DNA from: a virus
Strand: one strand, 5' to 3'
Length of the DNA stretch: 64,000 nucleotides
IMG/VR virus record: IMGVR_UViG_3300044714_000052
Span: 1 to 64,000 of that record
How positions within the stretch are numbered: position 1 is the first letter of the stretch; the number at the start of each line of letters is the position of its first letter. Shown here piece by piece: positions 47,641 through 55,691 of the stretch. The translations under genes were made by a program, and so were the position numbers. A model generated the notes under the pieces. It was not told where the DNA came from and did no database searches. It saw nothing but the letters and a program-made list of their open reading frames with translations.

Positions 47641-48241
47641 CGCCAGCTCCGATCATCTCCATGCGCGGGGGTGCTGCCGTATCATCTACGACCGCAGCCG
47701 TATCGCGAGAGGCTTCCGAAATCCCGGCCTCTTGCTGCAATAGATTCGTCGCTGCCTGCGAGAGAGTTAGATGCGCCGCTAGCGAGGCGACGAAGGCGCG
47801 CGTGAAGCCCGGCTCCCAGGTATTCGGGTTCGTCACCTGTCCTACGTAGACAAGCGTTGCGGGCGAGATGCTGGCTAGGATCGCGCGGATCGGCGGCGAC
47901 GGCCGCTGATCATTCCAAGGCTCAAACAGCACTGGCTGCGGATCATAGGGATCAAGCGCGGCAAAGCTCCCCGGCTGCACATAGCGAATGCGCAGGCAGT
48001 CGCTCGGATAATTGAATTCGTAGGGCCAAGGAGCTGGTGCCAATTGCCCAGCCACAGCCGTCAAGCCGGCCTCGCGCATCGCGAAAGGCCACTCCTCGCG
48101 TTGCAGCAATTCATCGCGGACCTGCGAGAAAAGCTCAAGACATGCTTTGGCAACCTCAGAGCCCTCATAGGCAGAGCCGATGCGTTTTTTGACGCCGAGC
48201 TGGCGAAGCGCCTCATTACAAAGCCCCTCCCACGTTGCCAT
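47624..48241 (-). CDS. gp11-like tail adaptor, paralogue 3 (205 aa)
   Basis: TGATG overlap. LCNEALRQLGVKKRIGSAYE, REEWPFAMREAGLTA and YEFNYPSDCLRIRYVQPG align block by block with paralogue 2. Confidence 0.75.
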   Translation of the reverse strand: MATWEGLCNEALRQLGVKKRIGSAYEGSEVAKACLELFSQVRDELLQREEWPFAMREAGLTAVAGQLAPAPWPYEFNYPSDCLRIRYVQPGSFAALDPYDPQPVLFEPWNDQRPSPPIRAILASISPATLVYVGQVTNPNTWEPGFTRAFVASLAAHLTLSQAATNLLQQEAGISEASRDTAAVVDDTAAPPRMEMIGAGGGTQR

Positions 48242-48846
48242 CACGCACCCGTCGCACTTTCGTCCGAAAGCTCGGCCATCTGCTCATATTGAAGTGCCTG
48301 GCTCAGAAGCTCGCGGGCATAGTCGGGGCGTCCCTCAAGAGCCATAGAGAGCGGGTTGGCGAGTTGGCGCACGACCGCCATCGTAAACATCGGGTCCCAA
48401 TCGTTCTCGGTGAGCTTCGACGATGTGTAGACAGCGAGCGCATTCACTTGGTTGCTGAAGATGACCTTTGTCGGTGTGCTGGCGATCTCGTCGAGCGCGA
48501 CATTGCCAAGGATCAACTGAGGATCGTAGATGTCATAAGAGCCAGCCGGAGGGGCGAGGCATCGCAGCCGCAGGCAGTCGCTCGGGTATGCGTACTCGAA
48601 TGCCCAGCCGGGCGGCAGGTTGCCGTTCGTGATCGGCGTCAGGGCCGCCGTCAAACGAGCAAAGTCGGGGTCAAGCTGCCGCGCCACCATCTGCCATGTC
48701 GGCTGATAAAGCACGGGGGCCGCGAGTGCCGATGTCCCGTCACCCGCCCAAGTGCCGCCACCGCCGGCTGGCCCCGTGTAGGTGACAAAGGCTTGGTTGC
48801 CGCTGAATTCCAGGGCTTGGTTGAATATGTCGGCAGGCGAGGTCAT
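48241..48846 (-). CDS. gp11-like tail adaptor, paralogue 4 (201 aa)
   Basis: ATGA overlap with the spike gene (MTSPADIFNQALEFSGNQAF). The N-terminal part is the most diverged, but PPGWAFEYAYPSDCLRLRCL and VYTSSKLTENDWDPMFTMAV fit the family. Confidence 0.7.
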   Translation of the reverse strand: MTSPADIFNQALEFSGNQAFVTYTGPAGGGGTWAGDGTSALAAPVLYQPTWQMVARQLDPDFARLTAALTPITNGNLPPGWAFEYAYPSDCLRLRCLAPPAGSYDIYDPQLILGNVALDEIASTPTKVIFSNQVNALAVYTSSKLTENDWDPMFTMAVVRQLANPLSMALEGRPDYARELLSQALQYEQMAELSDESATGA

Positions 48847-50921
48847 TGCGCCGAGTTGCAATGGACGTTGATAAATATCAAGGTGCCGACCTGGATATTC
48901 GTGTCATTCAATTGCCCGATGATGCCAGAGAGGGGTTGTGCGGTCAGGCTGATCGGCGAGGCCACACCGGGCGTGCCCTCCAACACCAACTGCCCACCCA
49001 ACACTCCTGGACTTCCAAGGATATTTGTGGCGTTCGTCACCGGGTTGGTCACGTTGCCACCCTGACACGAGTAGGCACCCCCGATGATTTGCGCGGCCCC
49101 CGATGTCGTGCCGCTTTTGCCGGACACGACAATCTGTGCGTACTCCGTAAAGCCGCCATCTGCCGTGCGATACTCGAAGCCAGAGGTGCCGCCGCCCAGC
49201 GTCCATCCGGTACTCGAACCGCCGGTGATCAGAACCGGCGTAAATCCCGTGCGGTTCGGCGACTTCATTGTCACGGAGCCCGTGGCGGCCGTGTCCGCGA
49301 CGACGCCAGCAAGCGGGTCGTCGATTGCCAGCCGTTCCCACGGCCCTGTCACCGTGAGGCTAGACATAGAATTGTCGTCATCCCATAAGACATTGGCGGT
49401 GCTGGCGTTATTAGCCGTGTAACTGACCGGCCCGCACATCTGGTTGTGGTCGAAATTGTCGTTCTCAAACGCGGGGCCGCTCGCGGGGGCCGGGACTAAT
49501 GCCGTGCTGGAGCACGAGAACGCGTTGTGGTCAAGATTCCAATTCTCTAATGCCGTAAAGGAGTTAAGATTATACATGGCCGGCACAGTTGCGCCGCCGA
49601 CAGCGCCCATCGTCCATGTCGTGTGGTGCAATGAGAAACTGGCAATGACCGGGACGGTGTTGTCCGAGCAAATATTGGCCGGGGTCGAGCCGGTATAGTC
49701 ATGATATTCAAAGTGACTGTCGCTAAAGGTGATGTCGGCACCCCAATTGGGGTTGGGAGTCCCGGCATTGAAATTCGCAAACCGGATTGAGCACTGCTCG
49801 CCGCCGGATGAGATAAAGTCGTATCCAGAAAACGTAATGGTGTTAGGCCCACATCCGCCGGTATTGCATGCCGTGTTCTCAAACAGCACATCATCCGCCG
49901 ATGTCGTGGGGTCGCCGCTTCCATTGCGACCAGCGTACCCACCGAACACATGCGCGTCAACGTAACCGTCGAATACCCACTTGTGGTTGCATATTGCCGG
50001 CTTCATATCGTACATATTCGTCGTTATGCCAGCATTGCTAACCCCCTGGAAATCGAGACAGGTATCGAAGTTCTGGACCCCCATATTCGATAGATGCGCA
50101 CCGTTGCCGCCCTGAAGCATAAATCCGACGCCACCCACGGCGCGCGTCGAACCAATCCCGACGATGTTAAGATTGCTGATCTGGGCAGGCTGAAGACTGC
50201 CGCTGCCGCCGGTGAACTTTAGGCATGGGGCTGCAATGCTGTTTGGGCAGGCGAGCGTGGAGCCTTGAATGTAGTCGCCGGCGCCCGCGAAACTCCCTAT
50301 GATGCTTGCGGGAGCGGCTCCAGTTACCCCAGACTGGCTAAAGCAGGTCGTTCCGGGCCAGCCGATCGCAATATGAGTGGCGACGGATGCCGCTAGAGCA
50401 TTGTCGATTGCGCTGGTATCGTCCGTAACCCCATCGCACTTTGCGCCAAAAGCCGTCACCGAGACGACGCCGGCCTGTCCGGTTGGGTTGACGACAAACG
50501 GGAACTGATAAAGTTGACCATCGACCTTAAAGTGCAATGGTTGTCCGGTCGGCGAATTGAAATCAATCAGTCCGCCACCGAGAGCGTCCGCATCCACGCA
50601 AATGTAAGGAGGTGGCGTCGGGTTGCCGAGGACATAAGCGCCCCAATCGCAATCGTGCGTGCCGTCCGGCCCGGTCCCTGGCCCCTTCGCTTGCAACAAC
50701 TTCTCGGATAGGCCGGTTCCGATTGGGCCTCCGCTAGCCGGGCCAGAGTCCATAACCTGCGCAGCACCTTGCGGGCTCGCCGGCATGTAGACGGGCGCGT
50801 GGCCGCCCCCATTCAGGATCGGCCCGGACTGGATCACCGCCTGGGCGAATGCTGAGGGCGCAATCAAAAACGCGGCCACGAGGGCCGCGGCGACGCGCAA
50901 TGTCAGGCGAAGATGCGCCAT
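48843..50921 (-). CDS. Tail spike, pectate-lyase-like beta-helix, with Sec signal (692 aa)
   Basis: MAHLRLTLRVAAALVAAFLI then APSAFAQ is a clear signal peptide. VVSVTAFGAKCDGVTDDTSA IDNAL near residue 150 is the standard entry to a right-handed beta-helix (GAKGDGxTDDTxA). Long parallel-beta region to about 560, then a beta cap. It probably recognises or cuts a surface polysaccharide. Coupled to the adaptor genes. Confidence 0.8.
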   Translation of the reverse strand: MAHLRLTLRVAAALVAAFLIAPSAFAQAVIQSGPILNGGGHAPVYMPASPQGAAQVMDSGPASGGPIGTGLSEKLLQAKGPGTGPDGTHDCDWGAYVLGNPTPPPYICVDADALGGGLIDFNSPTGQPLHFKVDGQLYQFPFVVNPTGQAGVVSVTAFGAKCDGVTDDTSAIDNALAASVATHIAIGWPGTTCFSQSGVTGAAPASIIGSFAGAGDYIQGSTLACPNSIAAPCLKFTGGSGSLQPAQISNLNIVGIGSTRAVGGVGFMLQGGNGAHLSNMGVQNFDTCLDFQGVSNAGITTNMYDMKPAICNHKWVFDGYVDAHVFGGYAGRNGSGDPTTSADDVLFENTACNTGGCGPNTITFSGYDFISSGGEQCSIRFANFNAGTPNPNWGADITFSDSHFEYHDYTGSTPANICSDNTVPVIASFSLHHTTWTMGAVGGATVPAMYNLNSFTALENWNLDHNAFSCSSTALVPAPASGPAFENDNFDHNQMCGPVSYTANNASTANVLWDDDNSMSSLTVTGPWERLAIDDPLAGVVADTAATGSVTMKSPNRTGFTPVLITGGSSTGWTLGGGTSGFEYRTADGGFTEYAQIVVSGKSGTTSGAAQIIGGAYSCQGGNVTNPVTNATNILGSPGVLGGQLVLEGTPGVASPISLTAQPLSGIIGQLNDTNIQVGTLIFINVHCNSAQ

Positions 50922-51482
50922 TTAGTAATCGCCGTCTTTCTTGGCGGGGACCGATCCGAATACGACGGTAGTGCCGCCCGCAGGCGCGCTGGGTGCCGGC
51001 GGTGCTACGGCTTCCTTCTCTTGATCCGGCTGATAGACCGTCTTCGGCGCGCTCAGCGCGTTGCGCCAGGTCTCCAACTCGGCGATGCGGCGTTCGAGGC
51101 CCTGGCAGTAGACCAGCATTTGCCGATCATCATCGGACATGCGCGCCACTGCCCCCGAGCCGGGCGGCAACGGCTCCGGCAGGTCGGGGTACTCGTGGCC
51201 CTCGATCTTGGCATGCTGCGCGCCGCGCTTTGACGGCTCGATGGCGACCACCTCGCCAGCATTGCGCATGGCGCCGTCATGGTAGGAACGGTGCAGCAGC
51301 CGGTAGAGCAACTTCGGCTCGGGATAACCCTTATCGTCAGGCATCGGCTTGTCCTTTCGGCAGCCCTCGACCCACGAGTCGCTGCCTGTCCAGTCGTTAA
51401 TCCGGCTAATGTGCGAAAGGCTGTCGATTGGCAGTAGCGGCCCACGCAGGTCGTCTCGGAGCAGATGAGAATGGCTACTCAT
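50922..51482 (-). CDS. Virion-associated hypothetical protein (186 aa)
   Basis: GAGGA precedes ATG (MSSHSHLLRDDLRGPLLPID); an internal ATG at 51344 is a possible shorter start. The helical segment DDDRQMLVYCQGLERRIAEL and a Pro/Ala linker precede TTVVFGSVPAKKDGDY. No family recognised. Confidence 0.5.
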   Translation of the reverse strand: MSSHSHLLRDDLRGPLLPIDSLSHISRINDWTGSDSWVEGCRKDKPMPDDKGYPEPKLLYRLLHRSYHDGAMRNAGEVVAIEPSKRGAQHAKIEGHEYPDLPEPLPPGSGAVARMSDDDRQMLVYCQGLERRIAELETWRNALSAPKTVYQPDQEKEAVAPPAPSAPAGGTTVVFGSVPAKKDGDY

Positions 51483-51774
51483 CCATGTCCTCATCGTTCT
51501 CGTCTTCGCAGGCGAGCTGTTCGATTTGCAGCTCTACCCTGCGGTTGCCGTTGCCGCTGTCAGAAACGCTCATCACGCGGGCAAAGGCGCGTAGGTCGAT
51601 TACGTCCCCGACATCCGGCATTTCATCGAGATCGAGCTTGTCAAGCTCGGGGCCGCAGAGACAAATCCGCAGTCCGTAAGGATACTCCGGCATATCGGCC
51701 GGAATCGGCATGACGGTATCCAATTTCTCGTCATCCGTGAGACTCATGTTCACGAACTTGGACCACCCGGCCAT
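51475..51774 (-). CDS. Capsid staple protein-like (99 aa)
   Basis: KFVNMSLTDDEKLDTVMPIP, DMPEYPYGLRICLCGPELDK and LPDVGD-type MPDVGDVIDLRAFARVMSVS match phage capsid staple proteins. RRVELQIEQLACEDENDEDM is the usual acidic end. Stabilises the capsid by pinning neighbouring subunits. Confidence 0.8.
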   Translation of the reverse strand: MAGWSKFVNMSLTDDEKLDTVMPIPADMPEYPYGLRICLCGPELDKLDLDEMPDVGDVIDLRAFARVMSVSDSGNGNRRVELQIEQLACEDENDEDMDE

Positions 51775-51776
51775 TG

Positions 51777-52235
51777 TCAGGCAGCCTTCCGTTCCGGCTT
51801 CTCTTCTTCGCCGCCCGCTCCCATTTCGTGCCGCTGGTGGAGGTCGTGGATTGCCGTCAGATGGCGGTGCAGCATCTCCGCATGCTCGTGCAGATGCTTG
51901 TGCCGCATGGCCCGGTGTTCGTGCTCGTGCTTCCGATGGACTTTCATCATCGCCTCACGGTCATCGCCGGCCTCGGCGCGCTCTTCCTTGTGCCGGTTTT
52001 CCATGTCACGGTGTTCTGTCCGGTGGCGCCCGTGCATGTCGCGGCGCTCGCCTTCCTGAGACTTGAACAGCGCCTCGTGCTCGGCCTCATGGCCACCCGT
52101 ACCCTCGGGCCGCACATTCCGCATCGGGGTCGGCTCTTCGCCCTTCTCGGTCGGGCCGCTCGGGCCACTCTCTTTCGGCTCTTCTTCGTCTTCGTCGCCG
52201 CCGCGGCGTTTGTCGTAAAGCCGGCTCTTCGCCAT
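51777..52235 (-). CDS. His/Glu-rich coiled-coil protein (152 aa)
   Basis: Charged N-terminus (KRRGGDEDEEEPKESG), then dense His/Glu/Arg repeats (HRKHEHEHRAMRHKHLHEHA). Potential metal- or nucleic-acid-binding coiled coil. It sits among capsid-accessory genes; function unknown. Confidence 0.55.
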   Translation of the reverse strand: MAKSRLYDKRRGGDEDEEEPKESGPSGPTEKGEEPTPMRNVRPEGTGGHEAEHEALFKSQEGERRDMHGRHRTEHRDMENRHKEERAEAGDDREAMMKVHRKHEHEHRAMRHKHLHEHAEMLHRHLTAIHDLHQRHEMGAGGEEEKPERKAA

Positions 52236-52244
52236 TGCGATCTC

Positions 52245-52514
52245 CTAGCTCCGCCCATGCGTGTAGGGCATGCGCTTCTTGCTGCCATCCCTGTGCTCGC
52301 CAAGGCCGGGCTCGCCGAGTTCCTTGGCGCGCTTGTTGATCCAGCGCCGGGCGGCAGCCGGGTCTTTAGCGCGGCCGACGTCGTGCTTGGCATTCGACAG
52401 GTCAGATGCGTTGCGGATCGGAAATGAGCCGCCGGCCATCGTCTGGCCTTTGCCCTCGGCTTCACGCCGCGCTCCCGCGCTGACGCTCCCGCTCGCTGTC
52501 CTAAATTTCGCCAC
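52245..52514 (-). CDS. DUF6582-like small virion protein (89 aa)
   Basis: GTG start (MAKFRTASGSVSAGARREAE) with GAGGAG upstream at long spacing; ATG starts at 52439 or 52562 are alternatives. GGSFPIRNASDLSNAKHDVG and RAKDPAAARRWINKRAKELG match a phage family of small basic proteins. Confidence 0.55.
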   Translation of the reverse strand: MAKFRTASGSVSAGARREAEGKGQTMAGGSFPIRNASDLSNAKHDVGRAKDPAAARRWINKRAKELGEPGLGEHRDGSKKRMPYTHGRS

Positions 52515-52565
52515 GGTCGGCAAACTCCTCGATGCCAGGTCGGCTATGGTGAGATGAGGCATCGG

Positions 52566-52596
52566 TTGAACGGCCCAACCGAGAGCGCCATATACG
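52566..52596 (+). promoter_or_regulatory. Possible rightward promoter of the inserted + gene
   Basis: TTGAAC, 19-bp spacer, TATACG. Modest match. It is the only visible source for the + strand gene inside the leftward late array. Confidence 0.35.
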
Positions 52597-52624
52597 CGCC
52601 GCGACTTTTCGCTAGGGGTAAAAG

Positions 52625-52888
52625 ATGATGATCCGATACGCGGCGTTCGCCGTGGCGATGCTGACCGCCGGGGCCGCGTCCGCTCAGTGCGTCAACGCTG
52701 GGGCCTACGACTTCTGCCAGCCGGGCTACAGCCAGCCGCAGACCGACAACTACGATGCGGCTGCCGCACAGGAGCGCGAGCAGATGATCCAGGATCAGCA
52801 GGACACGCAGCGGCGCTTCGACGACCAGCAGCAGAGCCAGGATTTCTACGCGGCCACGCATCCGAGTTGGGGACAGGACGATCGCTAA
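52625..52888 (+). CDS. Exported Gln/Asp-rich protein on the opposite strand, moron-like (87 aa)
   Basis: GCTAGGGG precedes ATGATG. Signal peptide MMIRYAAFAVAMLTAGAASA, then CVNAGAYDFCQPGYSQP and a charged Gln-rich tail (EREQMIQDQQDTQRRFDDQQ). It is the only + gene between 20.5 and 64 kb and ends two bases before a convergent gene. This is typical of a moron expressed from the prophage. Its periplasmic role is unknown. Confidence 0.7.
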   Translation: MMIRYAAFAVAMLTAGAASAQCVNAGAYDFCQPGYSQPQTDNYDAAAAQEREQMIQDQQDTQRRFDDQQQSQDFYAATHPSWGQDDR

Positions 52889-52890
52889 GC

Positions 52891-53088
52891 TCATTCGCGA
52901 CTCTTCCGCGAGTGCGAGTAGGCGCCGCGCATCATCTTGTTGCCGGTCTTGTTCGCGGTTGCGATAGCTTCGCCTTCCGGGACACCCGCCTTAACCATGG
53001 CAGTCGCTTGCTCAGCAGCCTTGCTGGCGGCCGGGCCACGGAGCTTGCTATTGTGCCGCTCCTTGAATTGCTGCGGGGTCCAGGGCAT
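52891..53088 (-). CDS. Small basic virion-type protein (65 aa)
   Basis: MPWTPQQFKERHNSKLRGPA and ASKAAEQATAMVKAGVPEGE AIATANK match a widespread phage family (W-x-x-x-x-F-K-x-x-H-N-K-x-L). Function unknown. Confidence 0.65.
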   Translation of the reverse strand: MPWTPQQFKERHNSKLRGPAASKAAEQATAMVKAGVPEGEAIATANKTGNKMMRGAYSHSRKSRE

Positions 53089-53091
53089 GGA

Positions 53092-53592
53092 TCACAGGTA
53101 GCGATACCAAGTCGCGGTCGCGTTAATGTAGCGCCAGCAATACTCGGTCCCGGCCACGCCCGCCGTCACAGCGGTTCCCACGACCGACTGCCCGGTGTTC
53201 GCCGTCATCGTCACCGCGGTCTGCGTCTGCGTGCTCATCCAGCAGAAAGCTTGGGCTGAGCCGGGCGATGCCGGGAAGGTGATTGTCCCGGTTGCCAGCG
53301 TGCCGGCCGGATTCAGGAACAGCAGGGTCGTGTTGTTGTTCGGCGTGATCGTGAAGGCAGTCAGCGGCACGACATCCTGCTCGTGCAGCATGCCGCCGAC
53401 GAGTCCCGCATCCGCGAATGGCGTCGGGACCCCGCCAACCCCGCCAGCCGCGTAAGGCACGAGGTCGCCTTGGTTCATGTGCTGGACGCCAACCGCGCCA
53501 GCCGTCGGCACGGTGAACTGCGCCGCGAAAGCGCCAGCCGTGCCAAATGACAGCGCGAGGCCGCAAACAGTGGCGAGGAGAAAACGCTTCAT
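53092..53592 (-). CDS. Exported beta-sandwich protein (166 aa)
   Basis: Signal peptide MKRFLLATVCGLALSFGTAG AFA. Beta-rich mature part with FCWMSTQTQTAVTMTANTGQ and a TEYCWRYINATATWYRYL end. The C-terminal 70 residues resemble those of the next gene's product, so the two are probably paralogues. Confidence 0.6.
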   Translation of the reverse strand: MKRFLLATVCGLALSFGTAGAFAAQFTVPTAGAVGVQHMNQGDLVPYAAGGVGGVPTPFADAGLVGGMLHEQDVVPLTAFTITPNNNTTLLFLNPAGTLATGTITFPASPGSAQAFCWMSTQTQTAVTMTANTGQSVVGTAVTAGVAGTEYCWRYINATATWYRYL

Positions 53593-53996
53593 TGGACACG
53601 ATCCCAGCTAGTATTGCTTGCGCTGTAGAGGTAGCAGTACTGTGTAGTCGCGGATGCCGATGTAATGGCGTCATTGAGTGTCTGCCCCGACGCCGCAGTC
53701 AGTGTCAGGGTCGTGATCGCCGGCTTCGTGTAGAAGCAATTGATCTGCCCATCGTCGGGGGAAATCCGCAGGTCGATTGTCAGCGCCGTGATCGTCGTGC
53801 CGCCACCAATCTGCATGATTTGCTGATGTCTGTTGAACACCAGCGTCCCGGAGGTCGGCGATTGCTTCGTGTAGTTCTGCACGGCGAGCGGCGGGATCAG
53901 ATAGGTCGATCCCTGGAACGTGATCGTGCCGGCGGCCCACGCCGCGACAGCGCTGAGTAGCGTCGCGAGACCGGCGGCAATTATTGGCTTACGCAT
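53589..53996 (-). CDS. Exported beta-sandwich protein, paralogue (135 aa)
   Basis: Signal peptide MRKPIIAAGLATLLSAVAAW AAG. INCFYTKPAITTLTLTAASG QTLNDAITSASATTQYCYLY continues to NTSWDRVQ, like the product at 53092. ATGA coupling downstream, 16-bp overlap upstream. Confidence 0.6.
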   Translation of the reverse strand: MRKPIIAAGLATLLSAVAAWAAGTITFQGSTYLIPPLAVQNYTKQSPTSGTLVFNRHQQIMQIGGGTTITALTIDLRISPDDGQINCFYTKPAITTLTLTAASGQTLNDAITSASATTQYCYLYSASNTSWDRVQ

Positions 53997-54208
53997 ATCT
54001 CGCCTACGGGGTTCATGGTCAGCGGCGCGACATTTCCGTTCGAGTAGGCCCAGCCGGTCGATGCCGGCACGGTCGGAGCGGTCCCGCATGTCGTCACCAC
54101 GTAGGCGAGCGTCAGCGGAATGGTCGTAGCTTGAGACCAAGCCGTCCGCGCCAGGATGGCTGCGGCGATCAATGCAGCCCCGATGACGAAGGCGTGCGGC
54201 GCCCTCAT
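53981..54208 (-). CDS. Small exported protein (75 aa)
   Basis: Signal peptide MRAPHAFVIGAALIAAAILA then RTAWSQA. Mature part is short with two Cys (TTCGTAP, EICVSQ). ATGA overlap with the upstream gene. Function unknown. Confidence 0.55.
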   Translation of the reverse strand: MRAPHAFVIGAALIAAAILARTAWSQATTIPLTLAYVVTTCGTAPTVPASTGWAYSNGNVAPLTMNPVGEICVSQ

Positions 54209-55107
54209 CCGTTCTGCACCGCCGGGGGCGCGATCGTGCCGAGCACGCGCACCTGAATGGTGGGCGGCCCGTTGCCTTGGCGCATCGGGTCTTGCCCATG
54301 AATCGAAGCGCCCCCACGCGCGGCCGGAGCGATACTCGGCTGACCTCCGGTGGCGTTGTGGAGCGCCATCGTCGCCGTGCCCGTCGTCACGTTGTGACCC
54401 TGATTGGTGACGAAGAACCGATCCTCGCCGCTGGCGAAGACAGGCTCCGCCGCAGCGCCTTTGCCTCTAATGCCGGAAACGCGGACACTCGCCTGGTTGC
54501 CGATCGACTCCTTGAAGAGCGCAAAGATTTCTTTTGCCGGTCCGTTGAGCGGCACCATCGCGAGATTTGGCGGCAGCGGCCAATTGAGCTCGGTCGGGAC
54601 AACCAGATTGTCGGCCCCGCGGCGCATCGGCTCGATCAGTTCGTCGCCGTTGAGCAGTGGCGCTTGAATCTTTGACACAAGCCGGTAACGCGGCATCGCG
54701 TCTTCGTCGCCGCGCTCTACTTCGGCAACCGCACGCTCGATGCGCTCACGCATGTCCCGATCGGCCTTGCGGCGGTCGGCGAGCACTTCCGGGGAAACGA
54801 GCTTCTGACCCGAATTCTGGTTCGTCAGGTCGCCGATGGTCAGCGCCAGCTTTTCCATCGTGATCTGGAGACTGTCGCCCGCCGGAGCCGGAGCAGCGGC
54901 GACGACTTGGCGCGCGACAGCGGCAAGAACCTCTTGCTTGACAGCTTCGACGGCAGCCTTGAATTCGGGCGTGTCGGCGATGTCAACGGTCGCTGCGGCA
55001 GTCTTCACTTTCTTCGGTGGCACATGCTCGGGGCAAAAGCGCGCCCAATGATGGGTCGCGACAAAATCAGCCCCGCAGTTGGCGCACTGGCGATTCATGC
55101 CCACCAT
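54205..55107 (-). CDS. Zinc-finger-headed virion protein (300 aa)
   Basis: TAATG overlap sets the start (MVGMNRQCANCGADF). An N-terminal CxxC...C..H knuckle (CANCG, FCPEH) is followed by a helical middle (FKAAVEAVKQEVLAAVARQV) and a beta-rich C-terminus (RFFVTNQGHNVTTGTATMAL). It follows the cement gene, so it is probably a head-associated protein. Confidence 0.5.
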   Translation of the reverse strand: MVGMNRQCANCGADFVATHHWARFCPEHVPPKKVKTAAATVDIADTPEFKAAVEAVKQEVLAAVARQVVAAAPAPAGDSLQITMEKLALTIGDLTNQNSGQKLVSPEVLADRRKADRDMRERIERAVAEVERGDEDAMPRYRLVSKIQAPLLNGDELIEPMRRGADNLVVPTELNWPLPPNLAMVPLNGPAKEIFALFKESIGNQASVRVSGIRGKGAAAEPVFASGEDRFFVTNQGHNVTTGTATMALHNATGGQPSIAPAARGGASIHGQDPMRQGNGPPTIQVRVLGTIAPPAVQNG

Positions 55108-55688
55108 TAAGCGACCACGTAGTTCGACGCTGCTTGCTGCGCCGAGAAGAAGTCGTCGCGGCCCTGGACCATGAATGCCGCCGTAATCGTGCCTGCCGTG
55201 AAGATGCCAGAGGCCGACGGCGCCACTCGCATGATCATGCGGTAAAAGCGCGGGGTCAGCGTCGCGGGGGGCGCCGGCGGCATCGCCATACGGAAGACGC
55301 CCTTGCCGAGCGTCGTCGCGGCCACAAGCTCGCTCGCGGCCTTCGCCCCCGTCGTCGCGAAGTCTTCCCAGGTGCCGGGCTGGTAGTTGCCGGACGATCC
55401 GGTGTCGGGCGCGCCCTGAATGCAGAATTCGCCGGTCGCCGAAGTGCTGGTCGTGAAAGCGACGCCGACGTTGATCTGGATGTCGAGTTTCCAGACGCCG
55501 AGACCCATGTCGGTCCCGAAGAAGCCGGATGCCGGATTCCCGATGATGTTCGGTGGCGCGAAACCGGGGCCAACACCCATCACGTCGATGATGCCAGGGA
55601 AGATGATGGACGCCCCGGCGGCACCGATTACGGAAACCGGGGGGCCGTTCGGCGGGACGAATGAGGGAAGTGCCGCATCGAGCATCAT
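55107..55688 (-). CDS. Capsid cement protein, Bbp16-like (193 aa)
   Basis: Starts MMLDAALPSFVPPNGPPVSV and contains LDIQINVGVAFTTSTSATGE, TLTPRFYRMIMRVAPSASGI and FTAGTITAAFMVQGRDDF ending NYVVA. This is the pattern of Bbp16-family cement proteins (RYLRLxYxVxGxxTAGxxTA). Directly after the capsid gene. Confidence 0.75.
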   Translation of the reverse strand: MMLDAALPSFVPPNGPPVSVIGAAGASIIFPGIIDVMGVGPGFAPPNIIGNPASGFFGTDMGLGVWKLDIQINVGVAFTTSTSATGEFCIQGAPDTGSSGNYQPGTWEDFATTGAKAASELVAATTLGKGVFRMAMPPAPPATLTPRFYRMIMRVAPSASGIFTAGTITAAFMVQGRDDFFSAQQAASNYVVA

Positions 55689-55691
55689 GGC

